The notes under the pieces were generated by a model. That model was not told the origin of the DNA, did not search any database, and saw only the letters and a program-made list of their open reading frames with translations. A DNA stretch of 64,000 nt from Pseudomonas sp. DTU12.3 (lineage in GTDB: Bacteria > Pseudomonadota > Gammaproteobacteria > Pseudomonadales > Pseudomonadaceae): positions 1,243,501-1,307,500 of the forward strand of contig NZ_CP027218.1 in assembly GCF_004124275.1 (NCBI RefSeq), written 5' to 3'. Position numbers and translations under genes: made by a program. Shown piece by piece: positions 34,494 to 44,936 of the stretch. Within the stretch, counting starts at the first letter, position 1, and every line of letters begins with the position of its first letter.

Positions 34494-34519
34494 AGGTTTT
34501 GGGGGTAGGTCAAAAGCTA

Positions 34520-34715
34520 CCCTCATCGGAACGCCGCCCGCCCAGCCCTCTCCCTCGGGGAGAGGGTTGGGGGCCTACCGAGTTGTCTTGCGCAATACAT
34601 CGACCTGAAATACCGAGTTGATTATGGATTCAACGAAGTCATTTCAGGTCGGCGGATTTTTTGAATATTCTCCGATCGGTCCCCTCTCCCTCCGGGAGAG
34701 GGCTAGGGTGAGGGG
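34520..34715. repeat. CCCTCTCCC/GGGAGAGGG repeat, copy 2
   Basis: Same left end (CTCATCGGAACGCCGCCC) and right end (CTAGGGTGAGGG) as 19716-19877, with an unrelated core of about 110 bases. It fills the gap between garD and the AEC carrier gene. Confidence 0.85.
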
Positions 34716-34765
34716 CTTTTGCTTTATCATTGGCATCCAACGACGCTCATCCAAGGCTCCCCGGC

Positions 34766-35707
34766 ATGCTGGCAATCTTCCTCGAAACCCTGAACATCAC
34801 CGCGCCGGTATTTGCCATGTTGTTTCTCGGTGTGCTGCTCAAGCGCATCGACTGGATCAACGACAACTTCATTCACACCGCCTCCTCGCTGGTGTTCAAC
34901 GTGACCATGCCGGCGCTGCTGTTCCTCGGCATTCTGCATGCCGATCTGCACGCCGCGTTGCAACCGTCCCTGCTGATCTACTTTTCCCTCGCCACGCTGG
35001 TGAGCTTTGCCCTGGCCTGGGGCTGGGCGATTTTCAAATGCCCGCGCGAAGATCGCGGTATCTACACCCAAGGCGCATTTCGCGGTAACAACGGCGTGAT
35101 CGGTCTGGCGCTGGCGGCGAGCATGTACGGCGATTACGGGATTTCCCTCGGGGCGATTCTCGCGGCGCTGGTGATCCTGTTCTACAACACGCTGTCGACC
35201 ATTGTGCTGGCGGTGTACAGCCCGGTGATCAAGTCCGATCCGTGGAGCATCTGCAAAAGCGTGTTCAGCAATCCGCTGATCATCAGCGTGATCGCGGCGG
35301 CGCCGTTTGCTTATTTCAAGATCGGTTTGCCGGGGTGGCTGGAGACCTCAGGGCAGTATCTGGCGCAAACCACCTTGCCGCTGGCGCTGATTTGCATCGG
35401 CGGCACGCTATCGCTGGCAGCGTTGCGCAAGAGCGGCAACATGGCGCTGAGTTCGAGCCTGGTGAAGATGGTTGGTTTGCCAGTGCTGGCGACGCTGGGG
35501 GCGTGGTTGTGGGGTTTTCGTGGGGCGGAGTTGGGGATTCTGTTTCTGTATTTCGGCAGCCCGACGGCGGCGGCAAGTTTCGTCATGGCCCGCGCGGCGC
35601 AGGGTAATCATGAGCTGGCGGCGGCGATTATCGTGATGACTACGTTGATGGCGGCGATTACCACCAATGTCGGGATCTTCGTTTTGCAGTGGGGTGGGTG
35701 GATCTAA
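34766..35707 (+). CDS. AEC-family transporter
   Basis: A 313-residue protein of the auxin efflux carrier family with about ten spans in two five-helix halves. Family marks are the N-terminal ITAPVFAMLFLGVLLKRI, GAFRGNNGVIGLALA and the C-terminal GSPTAAASFVMARA. Bacterial AEC carriers often move malonate or other small acids; the substrate is not inferable. The start at 34766 has AAGG 9 bases upstream. Stands alone between repeat elements. Confidence 0.85.
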   Translation: MLAIFLETLNITAPVFAMLFLGVLLKRIDWINDNFIHTASSLVFNVTMPALLFLGILHADLHAALQPSLLIYFSLATLVSFALAWGWAIFKCPREDRGIYTQGAFRGNNGVIGLALAASMYGDYGISLGAILAALVILFYNTLSTIVLAVYSPVIKSDPWSICKSVFSNPLIISVIAAAPFAYFKIGLPGWLETSGQYLAQTTLPLALICIGGTLSLAALRKSGNMALSSSLVKMVGLPVLATLGAWLWGFRGAELGILFLYFGSPTAAASFVMARAAQGNHELAAAIIVMTTLMAAITTNVGIFVLQWGGWI

Positions 35708-35721
35708 AGGGCAGGGTCAAA

Positions 35722-35792
35722 AGATCGCAGCCTGCGGCAGCTCCTACATGGGAATGTGTACTCCTGTAGGAGCTGCCGAAGGCTGCGATCTT
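35722..35792. repeat. Everted REP doublet
   Basis: Two units of the GTAGGAGCTGCCG family in the opposite relative order to the usual doublet: the GATCGCAGCC end is outermost on both sides and the CTCCTAC ends face each other over a 16-base gap. It lies between convergent genes. Confidence 0.85.
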
Positions 35793-36170
35793 TCAGCTCT
35801 TCTCGTAGGTATCGATCACTTCCTGCGCCGCGCGGAATGCATCAATCGCCGCGGGCACGCCGGCATACACCGCGCAATGCAGCAGCGCCTCGCGAATCTC
35901 TTCCACCGTGCAGCCATTGTTCAGCGCACCACGCACATGGCCTTTCAGCTCTTGCGGGCACTTCAACGCCGTCAGCGCGGCGAGGGTAATCAAGCTGCGC
36001 GTCTTCAGCGGCAAACCTTCACGATTCCACACGCCGCCCCACGCGTGTTCATTGACGAAATCCTGCAGCGGCTGGGTGAACTCGGTGGCGTTATCCAACG
36101 CCCGATCAACAAACGCATCGCCCATTACCTGGCGGCGGACATCTACCCCGGACTTCTTCGATTCGGTCAT
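35793..36170 (-). CDS. Carboxymuconolactone decarboxylase family protein (PcaC-like)
   Basis: A 125-residue protein with the family pattern VRRQVMGDAFVDRALDNA, WGGVWNREGLPLKTRSLITL, GHVRGALNNGCTVEEIREAL and YAGVPAAIDAF, the same layout as PcaC. There is no CxxC pair, so an AhpD-type peroxidase role is unlikely. No protocatechuate genes lie nearby, so the true reaction is uncertain. Its ATG at 36170 overlaps the end of the exchanger gene (ATGA), showing coupling. Confidence 0.85.
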   Translation of the reverse strand: MTESKKSGVDVRRQVMGDAFVDRALDNATEFTQPLQDFVNEHAWGGVWNREGLPLKTRSLITLAALTALKCPQELKGHVRGALNNGCTVEEIREALLHCAVYAGVPAAIDAFRAAQEVIDTYEKS

Positions 36171-37243
36171 GGCGTATCACTCTTGTGGTGTTGGCGGCGC
36201 CAGGCGCGGATCGATGTGAACAGCAGAAACATCAACAGCGCCGGCAGAACATAAAACAGCATCAAACGCTCAAGTTTGCCGGCCAGTGGCATGCCGGTGG
36301 TGAACGACACCACGTGCAACCCGTAAGCCAGATACAAACCCAGCAGCAACAAACCTTCGGCGCGGGTCACGCGGTAGCCGGAATAGAACACCGGCAGGCA
36401 CAACGCGGCGACGCCGAGCATCACCGGCAGGTCGAAATCCAGTGCGTTCGGCGATACCGACAGTGGCGTCGGCGCGATCAACGCGGTCAGGCCGAGTACG
36501 CCGAGCAGATTGAACAGATTGGCGCCAATGACGTTGCCCACGGCGATGTCGCGCTGCCCGCGCAATGCCGCGATCAGCGAGGTTGCCAGTTCCGGCAGCG
36601 AGGTGCCAACGGCGACCACGGTCAGGCCGATCACCCGCTCCGAGAAGCCGAGGTCCGTCGCCACCACCACGGCGGCGCCCAGCAGCAGGTGCCCGGCGAA
36701 CACCAGCATGGCAAGGCCGGTAATGATCATCAACGAACTACCGATCCAGGAGGCTTGCGCGGTGTCTGTCTGTTCAGAATGTGGTCGCGTCGAGTGGCGT
36801 GACTGGCGCAACAGCAAGCCCAGGTATAGCGCTAGGGCGGCCAGCAGCAGAATGCCGTCGAAGCGGCCGATCTCTTCATTCCAGGCGAGCACGAACACCA
36901 GCAGGCTGGCGCCGATCATCAGCGGAATATCGAGGCGCACCAGTTGCCGGGAGACGCGCAGCGGAATGATCAGCGCTGACAGGCCGAGGGTGACGAGAAT
37001 GTTGAAGATGCTGCTGCCGACCACACTGCTGACCGCAATGTCGGGGTTGTGCGACAGTGCCGCCTGCACACTGACCGCCATCTGCGGTGCGCTGCTGCCG
37101 AGGGCGACGATGGTCAGGCCGATGATCAACGGGCGCACGTGCAGGCGCTCGGCCAGACGCACCGCCGCGCGCACCATCAGCTCGGCGCCGAAGATCAGCA
37201 GGCACAGGCCGGCAAGCAGTTCGATCACGCTGATCAGCGGCAA
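36167..37243 (-). CDS. Calcium/sodium antiporter family protein (YrbG type)
   Basis: A 358-residue CaCA-family exchanger with two homologous halves. Alpha repeats are visible as PLIIGLTIVALGSSAPQMAV and RVIGLTVVAVGTSLPELATS. The first has Gln in place of the usual acidic Glu (GSSAPQ), which may alter cation binding. Start is uncertain. TTG at 37243 gives the family-like N-terminus PLISVIELLAGLCLLIFGAE; GTG at 37228 is the alternative; no ATG is suitable. It follows rlpA after about 30 bp. Confidence 0.82.
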   Translation of the reverse strand: MPLISVIELLAGLCLLIFGAELMVRAAVRLAERLHVRPLIIGLTIVALGSSAPQMAVSVQAALSHNPDIAVSSVVGSSIFNILVTLGLSALIIPLRVSRQLVRLDIPLMIGASLLVFVLAWNEEIGRFDGILLLAALALYLGLLLRQSRHSTRPHSEQTDTAQASWIGSSLMIITGLAMLVFAGHLLLGAAVVVATDLGFSERVIGLTVVAVGTSLPELATSLIAALRGQRDIAVGNVIGANLFNLLGVLGLTALIAPTPLSVSPNALDFDLPVMLGVAALCLPVFYSGYRVTRAEGLLLLGLYLAYGLHVVSFTTGMPLAGKLERLMLFYVLPALLMFLLFTSIRAWRRQHHKSDTP

Positions 37244-37274
37244 ATCGGTCAGTCCGAAAATAGTCAGCGCTCCA

Positions 37275-37649
37275 TCAGTCGTCGAGGGCCTGTACGCGAA
37301 CCCGCGCGGTGCCGCTGCGCAGCATGCCGAGCTGTTCGGCGGCCGCGCGTGACACATCGATCAGACGGCCACGGGTGTGCGGGCCGCGGTCGTTGATGCG
37401 AACCACGACGGATTCATCGTTTTTCAGGTTGGTGATCTTCACCCGCGTGCCAAAGGGTAGCTGGCGGTGGGCGGCGGTCAGGGAATTCTGGTTGAACGCT
37501 TCGCCACTGGCGGTGCGTTTACCGTGATGCTTGGCACCGTAATAGGAGGCGACGCCGGTCTGGTCGTAACCGTGCGGGTCGATGATGTCGGTGCTGGCGC
37601 AACCGGCCAGCAAGGAGAGCAGGGCGCAGCTGATGAACAAACGCTTCAT
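37275..37649 (-). CDS. Short RlpA-family lipoprotein
   Basis: A 124-residue lipoprotein: signal peptide with lipobox LLAGC, Cys17 being the lipidation site. It then has a single double-psi beta-barrel domain with GVASYYGAKHHGKRTASGE, LPFGTRVKITN, VVVRINDRGPH and GRLIDVSRAAAEQLGM. The catalytic Asp in INDRGP is present, so lytic transglycosylase activity is possible. It lacks the SPOR domain of full-length RlpA, so it should not locate to the septum in the same way. Confidence 0.88.
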   Translation of the reverse strand: MKRLFISCALLSLLAGCASTDIIDPHGYDQTGVASYYGAKHHGKRTASGEAFNQNSLTAAHRQLPFGTRVKITNLKNDESVVVRINDRGPHTRGRLIDVSRAAAEQLGMLRSGTARVRVQALDD

Positions 37650-37686
37650 TCAAAGGTTTCCCGAAACTAGTGCAGGGTGAGCTTTT

Positions 37687-37817
37687 GTGGCGAGGGGATT
37701 TATCCCCGTTGGACTGCGCAGCAGTCCCAAAATCTGAGAGCTCGGTTTATCTGGTGTAAATCAAGCTCGGCATTTGGGGCCGCTTCGCAGCCCAACGGGG
37801 ATAAATCCCCTCGCCAC
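37687..37817. repeat. GTGGCGAGGGGATTTATCCC repeat, copy 2
   Basis: Same inverted ends as 21631-21761 with a different core, between rlpA and gatB. Confidence 0.87.
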
Positions 37818-37835
37818 AGATCACTCCCACAGGAG

Positions 37836-37864
37836 ATGGAGCCAGGCTTTGAGTCTGGCTCCAT
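37836..37864 (-). terminator. Hairpin after gatB
   Basis: ATGGAGCCAG pairs with CTGGCTCCAT around a 9-base loop, 6 bp past the gatB stop. There is no T-run, so it may trim or protect rather than terminate. Confidence 0.6.
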
Positions 37865-37869
37865 TTGCA

Positions 37870-39315
37870 TCAGCCTTCGAGCTTGCTTTTCAGCAGTTCG
37901 TTCACTTGCTGCGGGTTGGCCTTGCCTTTCGACGCTTTCATCGCCTGGCCAACAAAGAAGCCGAACATCTTGCCGCGTTTGGCTTCATCAGCCGCACGGT
38001 ACTGTTCAACCTGCTCGGCGTTGGCCGCGAGCATTTCGTCGAGCACGGCCGAGATCGCGCCGCTGTCGGTCACCTGCTTCAAGCCTCGCTTTTCGATGAT
38101 CTCGTCTGCGCTGCCTTCACCGTTGGCCATCGCTTCGAACACCACCTTGGCGATCTTGCCGGAGATGGTGTTGTCCTTGATGCGTTGCAGCATGCCGCCC
38201 AACAGTTCCGCCGAAACCGGCGACTCGTCGATGTCCAGGCCTTGTTTGTTGAGCAGGCTGCCCAACTCGACCATCACCCAGTTCGCCGCCAGTTTGGCGT
38301 CGCCGCCGATGGCCGCGACTTTCTCGAAGTAATCGGCTTGTTCGCGGCTGGTGGCCAGGACGCTGGCGTCATAGACCGACAGACCGAATTGCTCCTGGAA
38401 ACGCTCGCGTTTTTGCGGAGGCAGTTCCGGCAGGGTGGCGCGGACCTCACCGAGGAACGACTCTTCGATGATCACCGGCAGCAAGTCCGGATCGGGGAAG
38501 TAACGGTAGTCGTTGGCTTCCTCTTTCGAACGCATCGGACGGGTCTCGTCCTTGTTCGGATCGTACAGACGGGTCTGCTGGATCACTTTGCCGCCGTCTT
38601 CGATCAGCTCGATCTGACGCTGGATCTCGGAGTTGATCGCCTTCTCGATGAAACGGAACGAGTTGACGTTCTTGATCTCGCAGCGCGTGCCGAACTCGAC
38701 CTGGCCTTTCGGACGGATCGACACGTTGCAGTCGCAACGCAGCGAGCCTTCGGCCATGTTGCCGTCGCAGATGCCCAGGTAACGCACCAGCGCGTGGACT
38801 GCCTTGACGTAAGCCACGGCTTCCTTGGCACTGCGCATGTCCGGCTCGGAAACGATTTCCAGCAGCGGCGTGCCGGCACGGTTCAGGTCGATGCCGGTGG
38901 CACCGTTGAATTCTTCGTGCAGGCTCTTGCCGGCATCTTCTTCCAGGTGCGCGCGGGTGATGCCGACGCGTTTGACCGTGCCGTCTTCGAGGGCGATGTC
39001 AAGGTGGCCTTTACCGACAATCGGCAATTCCATCTGGCTGATCTGATAGCCCTTCGGCAAGTCCGGATAGAAGTAGTTTTTACGGGCGAACACGTTGTGC
39101 TGACCGATCTCGGCGTCAATCGCCAGACCGAACATCACCGCCATACGCACGGCTTCCTGGTTCAGCACCGGCAATACACCGGGCATGCCCAGGTCGATCA
39201 GGCTGGCCTGGGTGTTCGGCTCGGAGCCGAACGTGGTGGAACTACCGGAAAAGATTTTCGACCGGGTAGTGAGCTGAGTATGAATCTCCAGCCCGATCAC
39301 GACTTCCCATTGCAT
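37870..39315 (-). CDS. gatB: Asp/Glu-tRNA amidotransferase subunit B
   Basis: A 481-residue kinase/tRNA-binding subunit of GatCAB, which converts Glu-tRNA(Gln) and/or Asp-tRNA(Asn) to the amides. Diagnostic segments: [15 protein letters not shown] at the N-terminus, [29 protein letters not shown] and the C-terminal YqeY/GatB tail ([16 protein letters not shown]). Full length. Third gene of the gatCAB operon, but separated from gatA by an inverted-repeat element of about 130 bp. Confidence 0.97.
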   Translation of the reverse strand: MQWEVVIGLEIHTQLTTRSKIFSGSSTTFGSEPNTQASLIDLGMPGVLPVLNQEAVRMAVMFGLAIDAEIGQHNVFARKNYFYPDLPKGYQISQMELPIVGKGHLDIALEDGTVKRVGITRAHLEEDAGKSLHEEFNGATGIDLNRAGTPLLEIVSEPDMRSAKEAVAYVKAVHALVRYLGICDGNMAEGSLRCDCNVSIRPKGQVEFGTRCEIKNVNSFRFIEKAINSEIQRQIELIEDGGKVIQQTRLYDPNKDETRPMRSKEEANDYRYFPDPDLLPVIIEESFLGEVRATLPELPPQKRERFQEQFGLSVYDASVLATSREQADYFEKVAAIGGDAKLAANWVMVELGSLLNKQGLDIDESPVSAELLGGMLQRIKDNTISGKIAKVVFEAMANGEGSADEIIEKRGLKQVTDSGAISAVLDEMLAANAEQVEQYRAADEAKRGKMFGFFVGQAMKASKGKANPQQVNELLKSKLEG

Positions 39316-39337
39316 GTGTGTCTCCTAGCCTTTTGCT

Positions 39338-39471
39338 GGGGATTTTGAAACGTCGCGAGCGAAGGTAAGGCAAGGCGAAAACTGGCGAGTAAGCGGAGTT
39401 GACTTTAGTCAATGAGCATTACGAGCCAGTTTTCAACGCAGCATTACCTAGCGCAGCAGTTTCAAAACCCC
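39338..39471. repeat. Inverted-repeat element between gatA and gatB
   Basis: Two imperfect arms of about 65 bases, beginning GGGGATTTTGAAAC on the left and ending GTTTCAAAACCCC on the right, share AAAACTGGC blocks and meet at TGACTTTAGTCA. The whole could fold into one long hairpin or cruciform. The right end supplies the last codons and stop of gatA. Confidence 0.75.
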
Positions 39472-40913
39472 TGCGGGGTGCGGGTGTGCCAGTCAGTGTG
39501 TAACTGATACTGGTGGGCAACGTTCAACAGGCGACCTTCCTGGAAATACGGCGCGAGCAACTGCACGCCCACCGGCAGACCGTCGACAAAACCGGCCGGC
39601 ATCGACAGGCCCGGCAGGCCCGCGAGGTTGGCGGTGATGGTGTAGACGTCTTCCAGATAGGCAGCGACCGGGTCGCTGTTCTTGGCGCCAAGCTTCCAGG
39701 CCGGGTTCGGCGTGGTTGGGCCGAGGATGATGTCGACTTCATTAAAGGCAGCCATGAAGTCGTTCTTCACCAGACGACGGATCTTCTGCGCTTTCAGGTA
39801 GTAGGCGTCGTAGTAACCGGCGGACAGCGCGTAGGCACCGACCATGATCCGGCGCTGCACTTCCGGGCCGAAGCCTTCGCCACGCGAGCGCTTGTACAGG
39901 TCGATCAGGTCTTTCGGTTGCTCGCAACGGTGGCCGAAACGCACGCCGTCGAAACGCGACAGGTTGGAAGAGGCTTCTGCTGGCGCGATCACGTAGTACG
40001 CAGGGATCGCGTGCTGCATGTTCGGCAGGCTGATTTCCTTGATCACGGCACCGAGCTTTTGCAGCTCTTTAATGCTGTTCTGGATCAGCTCGGCAATACG
40101 CGGGTCGAGACCGGCGCTGAAGTATTCCTTCGGCACGCCAATACGCAGGCCTTGCAGCGAATCGCCGAGGCTGGCGGAGTAATCCGGAACCGGCTCATCG
40201 ATGCTGGTCGAGTCGTTCTGATCGAAGCCGGCCATACCTTGCAACAAAATCGCGCAGTCTTCGGCAGTGCGCGCCAACGGGCCGCCCTGATCGAGACTGG
40301 AGGCGTAAGCGATCATGCCCCAGCGCGAAACACGACCGTACGTCGGTTTCAGGCCAGTGAGGTTGGTGAATGCTGCTGGCTGACGGATCGAACCGCCGGT
40401 GTCGGTAGCAGTGGCTGCTGGCAACAGACGCGCGGCAACCGCCGCCGCCGAACCGCCGGACGAACCGCCCGGTACGTGTTCCAGGTTCCACGGGTTTTTC
40501 ACCGCGCCGTACCAGCTCGACTCGTTGGCCGAACCCATGGCGAATTCGTCCATGTTGGTCTTGCCCAGGGTCACAGCGCCGGCAGCGGCCAGTTTCGCGA
40601 CCACAGTGGCGTCGTACGGCGCCTTGAAGTTGTCGAGCATCTTCGAGCCGCAGCTGGTGCGAATGCCCTGGGTGCAGAACAGGTCTTTGTGAGCGATCGG
40701 CGCGCCGAGCAGGGCGCCGCTCTCACCGTTGGCGCGGCGTGCATCGGCGGCTTTCGCCTGCTCGATGGCCAGCTCTTCGGTGAGGCTGATGAAACTGTTG
40801 AGCTGCGGATCGAGCTGGGTAACGCGCGCCAGCAGGACTTTGGTCAGCTCTTCGGAGGAAAACTTTTTATCGGCGAGACCGCGGGCGATCTCGGCCAGAG
40901 TCATTTGATGCAT
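39462..40913 (-). CDS. gatA: Asp/Glu-tRNA amidotransferase subunit A
   Basis: A 483-residue amidase-signature enzyme that releases ammonia from glutamine for GatB. The triad is visible: Lys76 in PIAHKDLFC, the cis-Ser in GGSSGGSAA (about 151), and nucleophile Ser near 174 in [12 protein letters not shown]. It begins 16 bp after gatC. The C-terminus (TPQGF, stop) lies in the end of the inverted-repeat element, so its last residues may have been altered by insertion of that element. Confidence 0.97.
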   Translation of the reverse strand: MHQMTLAEIARGLADKKFSSEELTKVLLARVTQLDPQLNSFISLTEELAIEQAKAADARRANGESGALLGAPIAHKDLFCTQGIRTSCGSKMLDNFKAPYDATVVAKLAAAGAVTLGKTNMDEFAMGSANESSWYGAVKNPWNLEHVPGGSSGGSAAAVAARLLPAATATDTGGSIRQPAAFTNLTGLKPTYGRVSRWGMIAYASSLDQGGPLARTAEDCAILLQGMAGFDQNDSTSIDEPVPDYSASLGDSLQGLRIGVPKEYFSAGLDPRIAELIQNSIKELQKLGAVIKEISLPNMQHAIPAYYVIAPAEASSNLSRFDGVRFGHRCEQPKDLIDLYKRSRGEGFGPEVQRRIMVGAYALSAGYYDAYYLKAQKIRRLVKNDFMAAFNEVDIILGPTTPNPAWKLGAKNSDPVAAYLEDVYTITANLAGLPGLSMPAGFVDGLPVGVQLLAPYFQEGRLLNVAHQYQLHTDWHTRTPQGF

Positions 40914-40929
40914 TGCAGGCTCTTTCCCT

Positions 40930-41217
40930 TTAGTCGATGACTTTCGGAACCAGATACAGGCCGTTTTCGACCGCTGGTGCGATGGACTGGTAGGCCTCGC
41001 GGTGATTGCTCTCGGTCACGACGTCGGCGCGCAGGCGCTGACTGGCTTCCAGCGGGTGGGCCAGAGGCTCGATTCCGTCGGTATTAACAGCCTGCATTTC
41101 GTCGACCAGACCGAGAATGCTGTTGAGAGCGGAAGTAATGTGTGGAAGATCGGCATCATTAAGGCCAAGGCAGGCCAGATGAGCGATTTTTTCCACGTCG
41201 GAGCGTTCTAGCGCCAT
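40930..41217 (-). CDS. gatC: Asp/Glu-tRNA amidotransferase subunit C
   Basis: A 95-residue stabilising subunit, with the family pattern [40 protein letters not shown] and the C-terminal [10 protein letters not shown]. First gene of gatCAB. Its start faces mreB across a 211-bp divergent region that must contain both promoters. Confidence 0.96.
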   Translation of the reverse strand: MALERSDVEKIAHLACLGLNDADLPHITSALNSILGLVDEMQAVNTDGIEPLAHPLEASQRLRADVVTESNHREAYQSIAPAVENGLYLVPKVID

Positions 41218-41416
41218 CGGGATTCTCCTGTGGAAAACAGAACGGACGGCGTCCGTGTGTTAGATTGTCGGAACACTACCGCACTTCTACGGTCATAAGG
41301 CCGCGATTGTGGGGCTTGGTGCACAGAAAAGCGGCCAATTTAACATATTGGCGCCTTGCCCAAAATCCCTGTCGTTGTTAGAGTTTGCCGCACTTTTTTA
41401 CCCACGCGTTGCCTAG

Positions 41417-42466
<1,050 letters not shown>

Positions 42467-42497
42467 GTCGCCGGGTGCAATACGTGGGTGAGCGCGC

Positions 42498-42521
42498 AGG
42501 CAGCACTTTGCAGTGCTGCCT
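42498..42521 (+). promoter_or_regulatory. Hairpin between mreB and mreC
   Basis: AGGCAGCACT pairs perfectly with AGTGCTGCCT around TTGC (10 bp, no T-run). It is a likely partial terminator or RNase-resistant 3' end for mreB mRNA. Confidence 0.65.
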
Positions 42522-42607
42522 GTTGGCGTTTATCTTCTGTCAGTCTTCATCCAGGCCGGTTTGATGCCGTATGAATAAACAGAACATTTGCCTGGGAGGA
42601 GCGGCTT

Positions 42608-43753
42608 ATTAAACCGCTTTTCGCCAAAGGCCCTTCGTTGGGTGTGCGCCTGTTGGTGCTGGCCGTGCTGTCGGTCGCGCTGATGGTGGTCGATGCCCGC
42701 TTTGATCTGCTCAAACCTGCGCGCAAACAAGCGTCGCTGGTGTTGATGGATGCCTACTGGATCACCGACCTGCCCGGACGGCTCTGGGAAGGGATCGCCA
42801 GTCAGTTCGGCAGCCGCACCGAGCTTGTCGCCGAAAACGAAAAACTCAAGACCGAAAACCTGCTGTTGCAGGGACGCATGCAAAAGCTTGCTGCCCTCAC
42901 TGAGCAGAACGTTCGGCTGCGCGAGTTGCTCAATTCTTCCGCGCTGGTCAACGAGAAGGTCGAAGTGGCCGAGTTGATCGGCATGGACCCCAATCCCTTC
43001 ACTCATCGCATCATCATCAATAAAGGTGAGCGTGACGGCGTGGTGCTCGGTCAACCGGTGCTCGATGCACGCGGCTTGATGGGCCAGGTGGTCGAGTTGA
43101 TGCCATACACCTCGCGTGTTTTGCTGCTGACCGACACCACTCACAGCATCCCCGTGCAGGTGAACCGTAACGGTCTGCGCGCGATTGCCAGCGGTACCGG
43201 CAACCCGGAGCGTCTGGAATTGCGTCACGTTGCCGACACCGCCGACATCAAGGAAGGCGACTTGCTGGTCAGCTCTGGTCTCGGCCAGCGCTTTCCGGCC
43301 GGTTATCCGGTCGCGACCGTGAAGGAAGTGATCCACGATTCCGGTCAGCCTTTCGCCATCGTCCGCGCCGTACCGACGGCCGCACTCAACCGCAGCCGCT
43401 ACCTGCTGCTGGTGTTCAGCGACACCCGCACCGCCGAAGAGCGCGCCAACGATGCCGCACAGGCGCAGGAAAACCTCGATGCCTTTGGCGGCGGCCCGAT
43501 CATTCCGGCCACTGTGCCGAAAACCGTGACCCCGCCTGCTGCCGCAGCGAGCGCGACGCCGGCAACACCTGCCGCGCCAGCCGCTGCTGCCAGCGCGACA
43601 CCGGCGAAACCCGTTGCAGGCAAACCGCCCGCAGCGGCAAAACCACCTGCAGCCACCCCGGCGGCGGCCAAACCTCCAGCTGCCCAGCCTGCTGCACGTC
43701 CGGCGGCAAAACCGCCTGTCACAGCACCGGCGACAACCGGGAGACAAGAATAA
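42608..43753 (+). CDS. mreC: Rod-shape-determining protein MreC, apparent ATT start
   Basis: A 381-residue bitopic protein linking MreB to the cell-wall enzymes: a short cytoplasmic start, one membrane span (RLLVLAVLSVALMVV), a coiled coil (LVAENEKLKTENLLLQGRM), then the beta-barrel periplasmic part. The Ala/Pro-rich tail from about residue 300 is low complexity. The start is judged to be ATT at 42608: GGGAGGA lies 7 bases before it and the product begins IKPLFAKGPSLGVR, the family N-terminus. The next in-frame start, TTG 42638, has no ribosome site. The stop overlaps mreD (TAATG). Confidence 0.93.
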   Translation: MKPLFAKGPSLGVRLLVLAVLSVALMVVDARFDLLKPARKQASLVLMDAYWITDLPGRLWEGIASQFGSRTELVAENEKLKTENLLLQGRMQKLAALTEQNVRLRELLNSSALVNEKVEVAELIGMDPNPFTHRIIINKGERDGVVLGQPVLDARGLMGQVVELMPYTSRVLLLTDTTHSIPVQVNRNGLRAIASGTGNPERLELRHVADTADIKEGDLLVSSGLGQRFPAGYPVATVKEVIHDSGQPFAIVRAVPTAALNRSRYLLLVFSDTRTAEERANDAAQAQENLDAFGGGPIIPATVPKTVTPPAAAASATPATPAAPAAAASATPAKPVAGKPPAAAKPPAATPAAAKPPAAQPAARPAAKPPVTAPATTGRQE

Positions 43754-44244
43754 TGGTCGGCGCTACCGCCTCGCGTAACGGCTGGATTGTCTGGCTGACC
43801 TTCCTCATCGGCATGTTGCTCAGTGTCTCGCCGTTGCCGCAATTCATGGAAATCCTCCGTCCGCTGTGGCTGGCGCTGCTCCTGACGTTCTGGGCGCTGT
43901 ACATGCCGCACACCGTTGGCATGGTCACGGCGTTTTGCCTCGGGCTGGCCGAAGACGTGCTGTACGGCACGCTGCTTGGGCAGAACGCGTTGATCCTGAC
44001 GCTGATCACTTTCCTCGTACTGTCATTGCAACAGCGCCTGCGGATGTTTCCGATGTGGCAGCAATGCCTGGTGATCCTGGTGATCTTCGGCCTCGCGCAA
44101 CTGGTGCAGTTGTGGCTGAGCGCCCTGACCGGTAACCGTCAACCAACCCTGGCGCTGGTCCTTCCGGCGCTGGTCAGTGCCTTGCTCTGGCCGTGGGTCA
44201 GCTTCGCTCTGCGTGGATTGCGCCGCCGCTACAAAATCAATTGA
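43753..44244 (+). CDS. mreD: Rod-shape-determining protein MreD
   Basis: A 163-residue inner-membrane protein with five to six spans and the family stretches [16 protein letters not shown] and [20 protein letters not shown]. It works with MreC, RodA and PBP2 in the elongasome. It overlaps the mreC stop by one base and is followed 37 bp later by maf. Confidence 0.95.
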   Translation: MVGATASRNGWIVWLTFLIGMLLSVSPLPQFMEILRPLWLALLLTFWALYMPHTVGMVTAFCLGLAEDVLYGTLLGQNALILTLITFLVLSLQQRLRMFPMWQQCLVILVIFGLAQLVQLWLSALTGNRQPTLALVLPALVSALLWPWVSFALRGLRRRYKIN

Positions 44245-44281
44245 GCCGGTGAAGCTGGTCACTGAACAGGGAGATGTTTTG

Positions 44282-44878
44282 ATGAAGCCGCTTTACCTTG
44301 CCTCCGGATCGCCGCGTCGACGTGAATTGCTCACGCAGATCGGCGTGGCGTTCTCCGCCATCAGTGCGGACATCGACGAAACCCCATTCCTCGAAGAATC
44401 GCCATCGGCCTACGTCGAGCGCCTCGCGCGCGGCAAGGCCGAGGCCGGCCGACGCACGGTCAATGGCGCGCAGCCTTTCTGCGTGCTGGGCGCCGACACC
44501 GCTGTGGTGCTTGACGGCAAAATTCTTGGCAAACCGGTGGACGAAGCCGACGCATGCGCCATGCTGATGATGTTGTCCGGCAAGGAGCATGAAGTGCTGA
44601 CCGCCATTGCCCTGCTCGAAGGCGAACGTTGCGAATCGCGGGTGGTGCGCAGTCTGGTGCGGTTCCGCCCGATCAGTCGTGAGGAAGCCGGCGCCTACTG
44701 GGCCAGCGGTGAACCCGGTGACAAGGCCGGCGGTTATGGCATTCAAGGGCTCGGCGCAGTGTTCGTCGCCGGCCTCAATGGCAGTTACTCGGCGGTGGTC
44801 GGGCTACCTGTTTGCGAAACCGCAGAACTGTTGGGCCATTTCGGCATACCCTGTTGGCAAAACCTGAACGCGCAATAA
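44282..44878 (+). CDS. Maf-family nucleotide pyrophosphatase (YhdE type)
   Basis: A 198-residue house-cleaning enzyme that hydrolyses non-canonical or dTTP/UTP-type nucleotides. The N-terminal loop is [12 protein letters not shown], the catalytic Asp lies in [11 protein letters not shown], and the C-terminal [20 protein letters not shown] is typical. The position between mreD and rng is that of yhdE in many gamma-proteobacteria. An AGGGAG site precedes the ATG at 44282. Confidence 0.93.
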   Translation: MKPLYLASGSPRRRELLTQIGVAFSAISADIDETPFLEESPSAYVERLARGKAEAGRRTVNGAQPFCVLGADTAVVLDGKILGKPVDEADACAMLMMLSGKEHEVLTAIALLEGERCESRVVRSLVRFRPISREEAGAYWASGEPGDKAGGYGIQGLGAVFVAGLNGSYSAVVGLPVCETAELLGHFGIPCWQNLNAQ

Positions 44879-44936
44879 GCGTCGTACCCATCCAGATGCG
44901 GCCATTATCGTGAACATGCCTGAACGAGATCCTGCC

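Noticed and set aside
43500..43750. Ala/Pro-rich tail of mreC as a separate repeat or frameshift
   Set aside because: The frame is continuous to the mreD overlap; low-complexity tails are common in Pseudomonas MreC.
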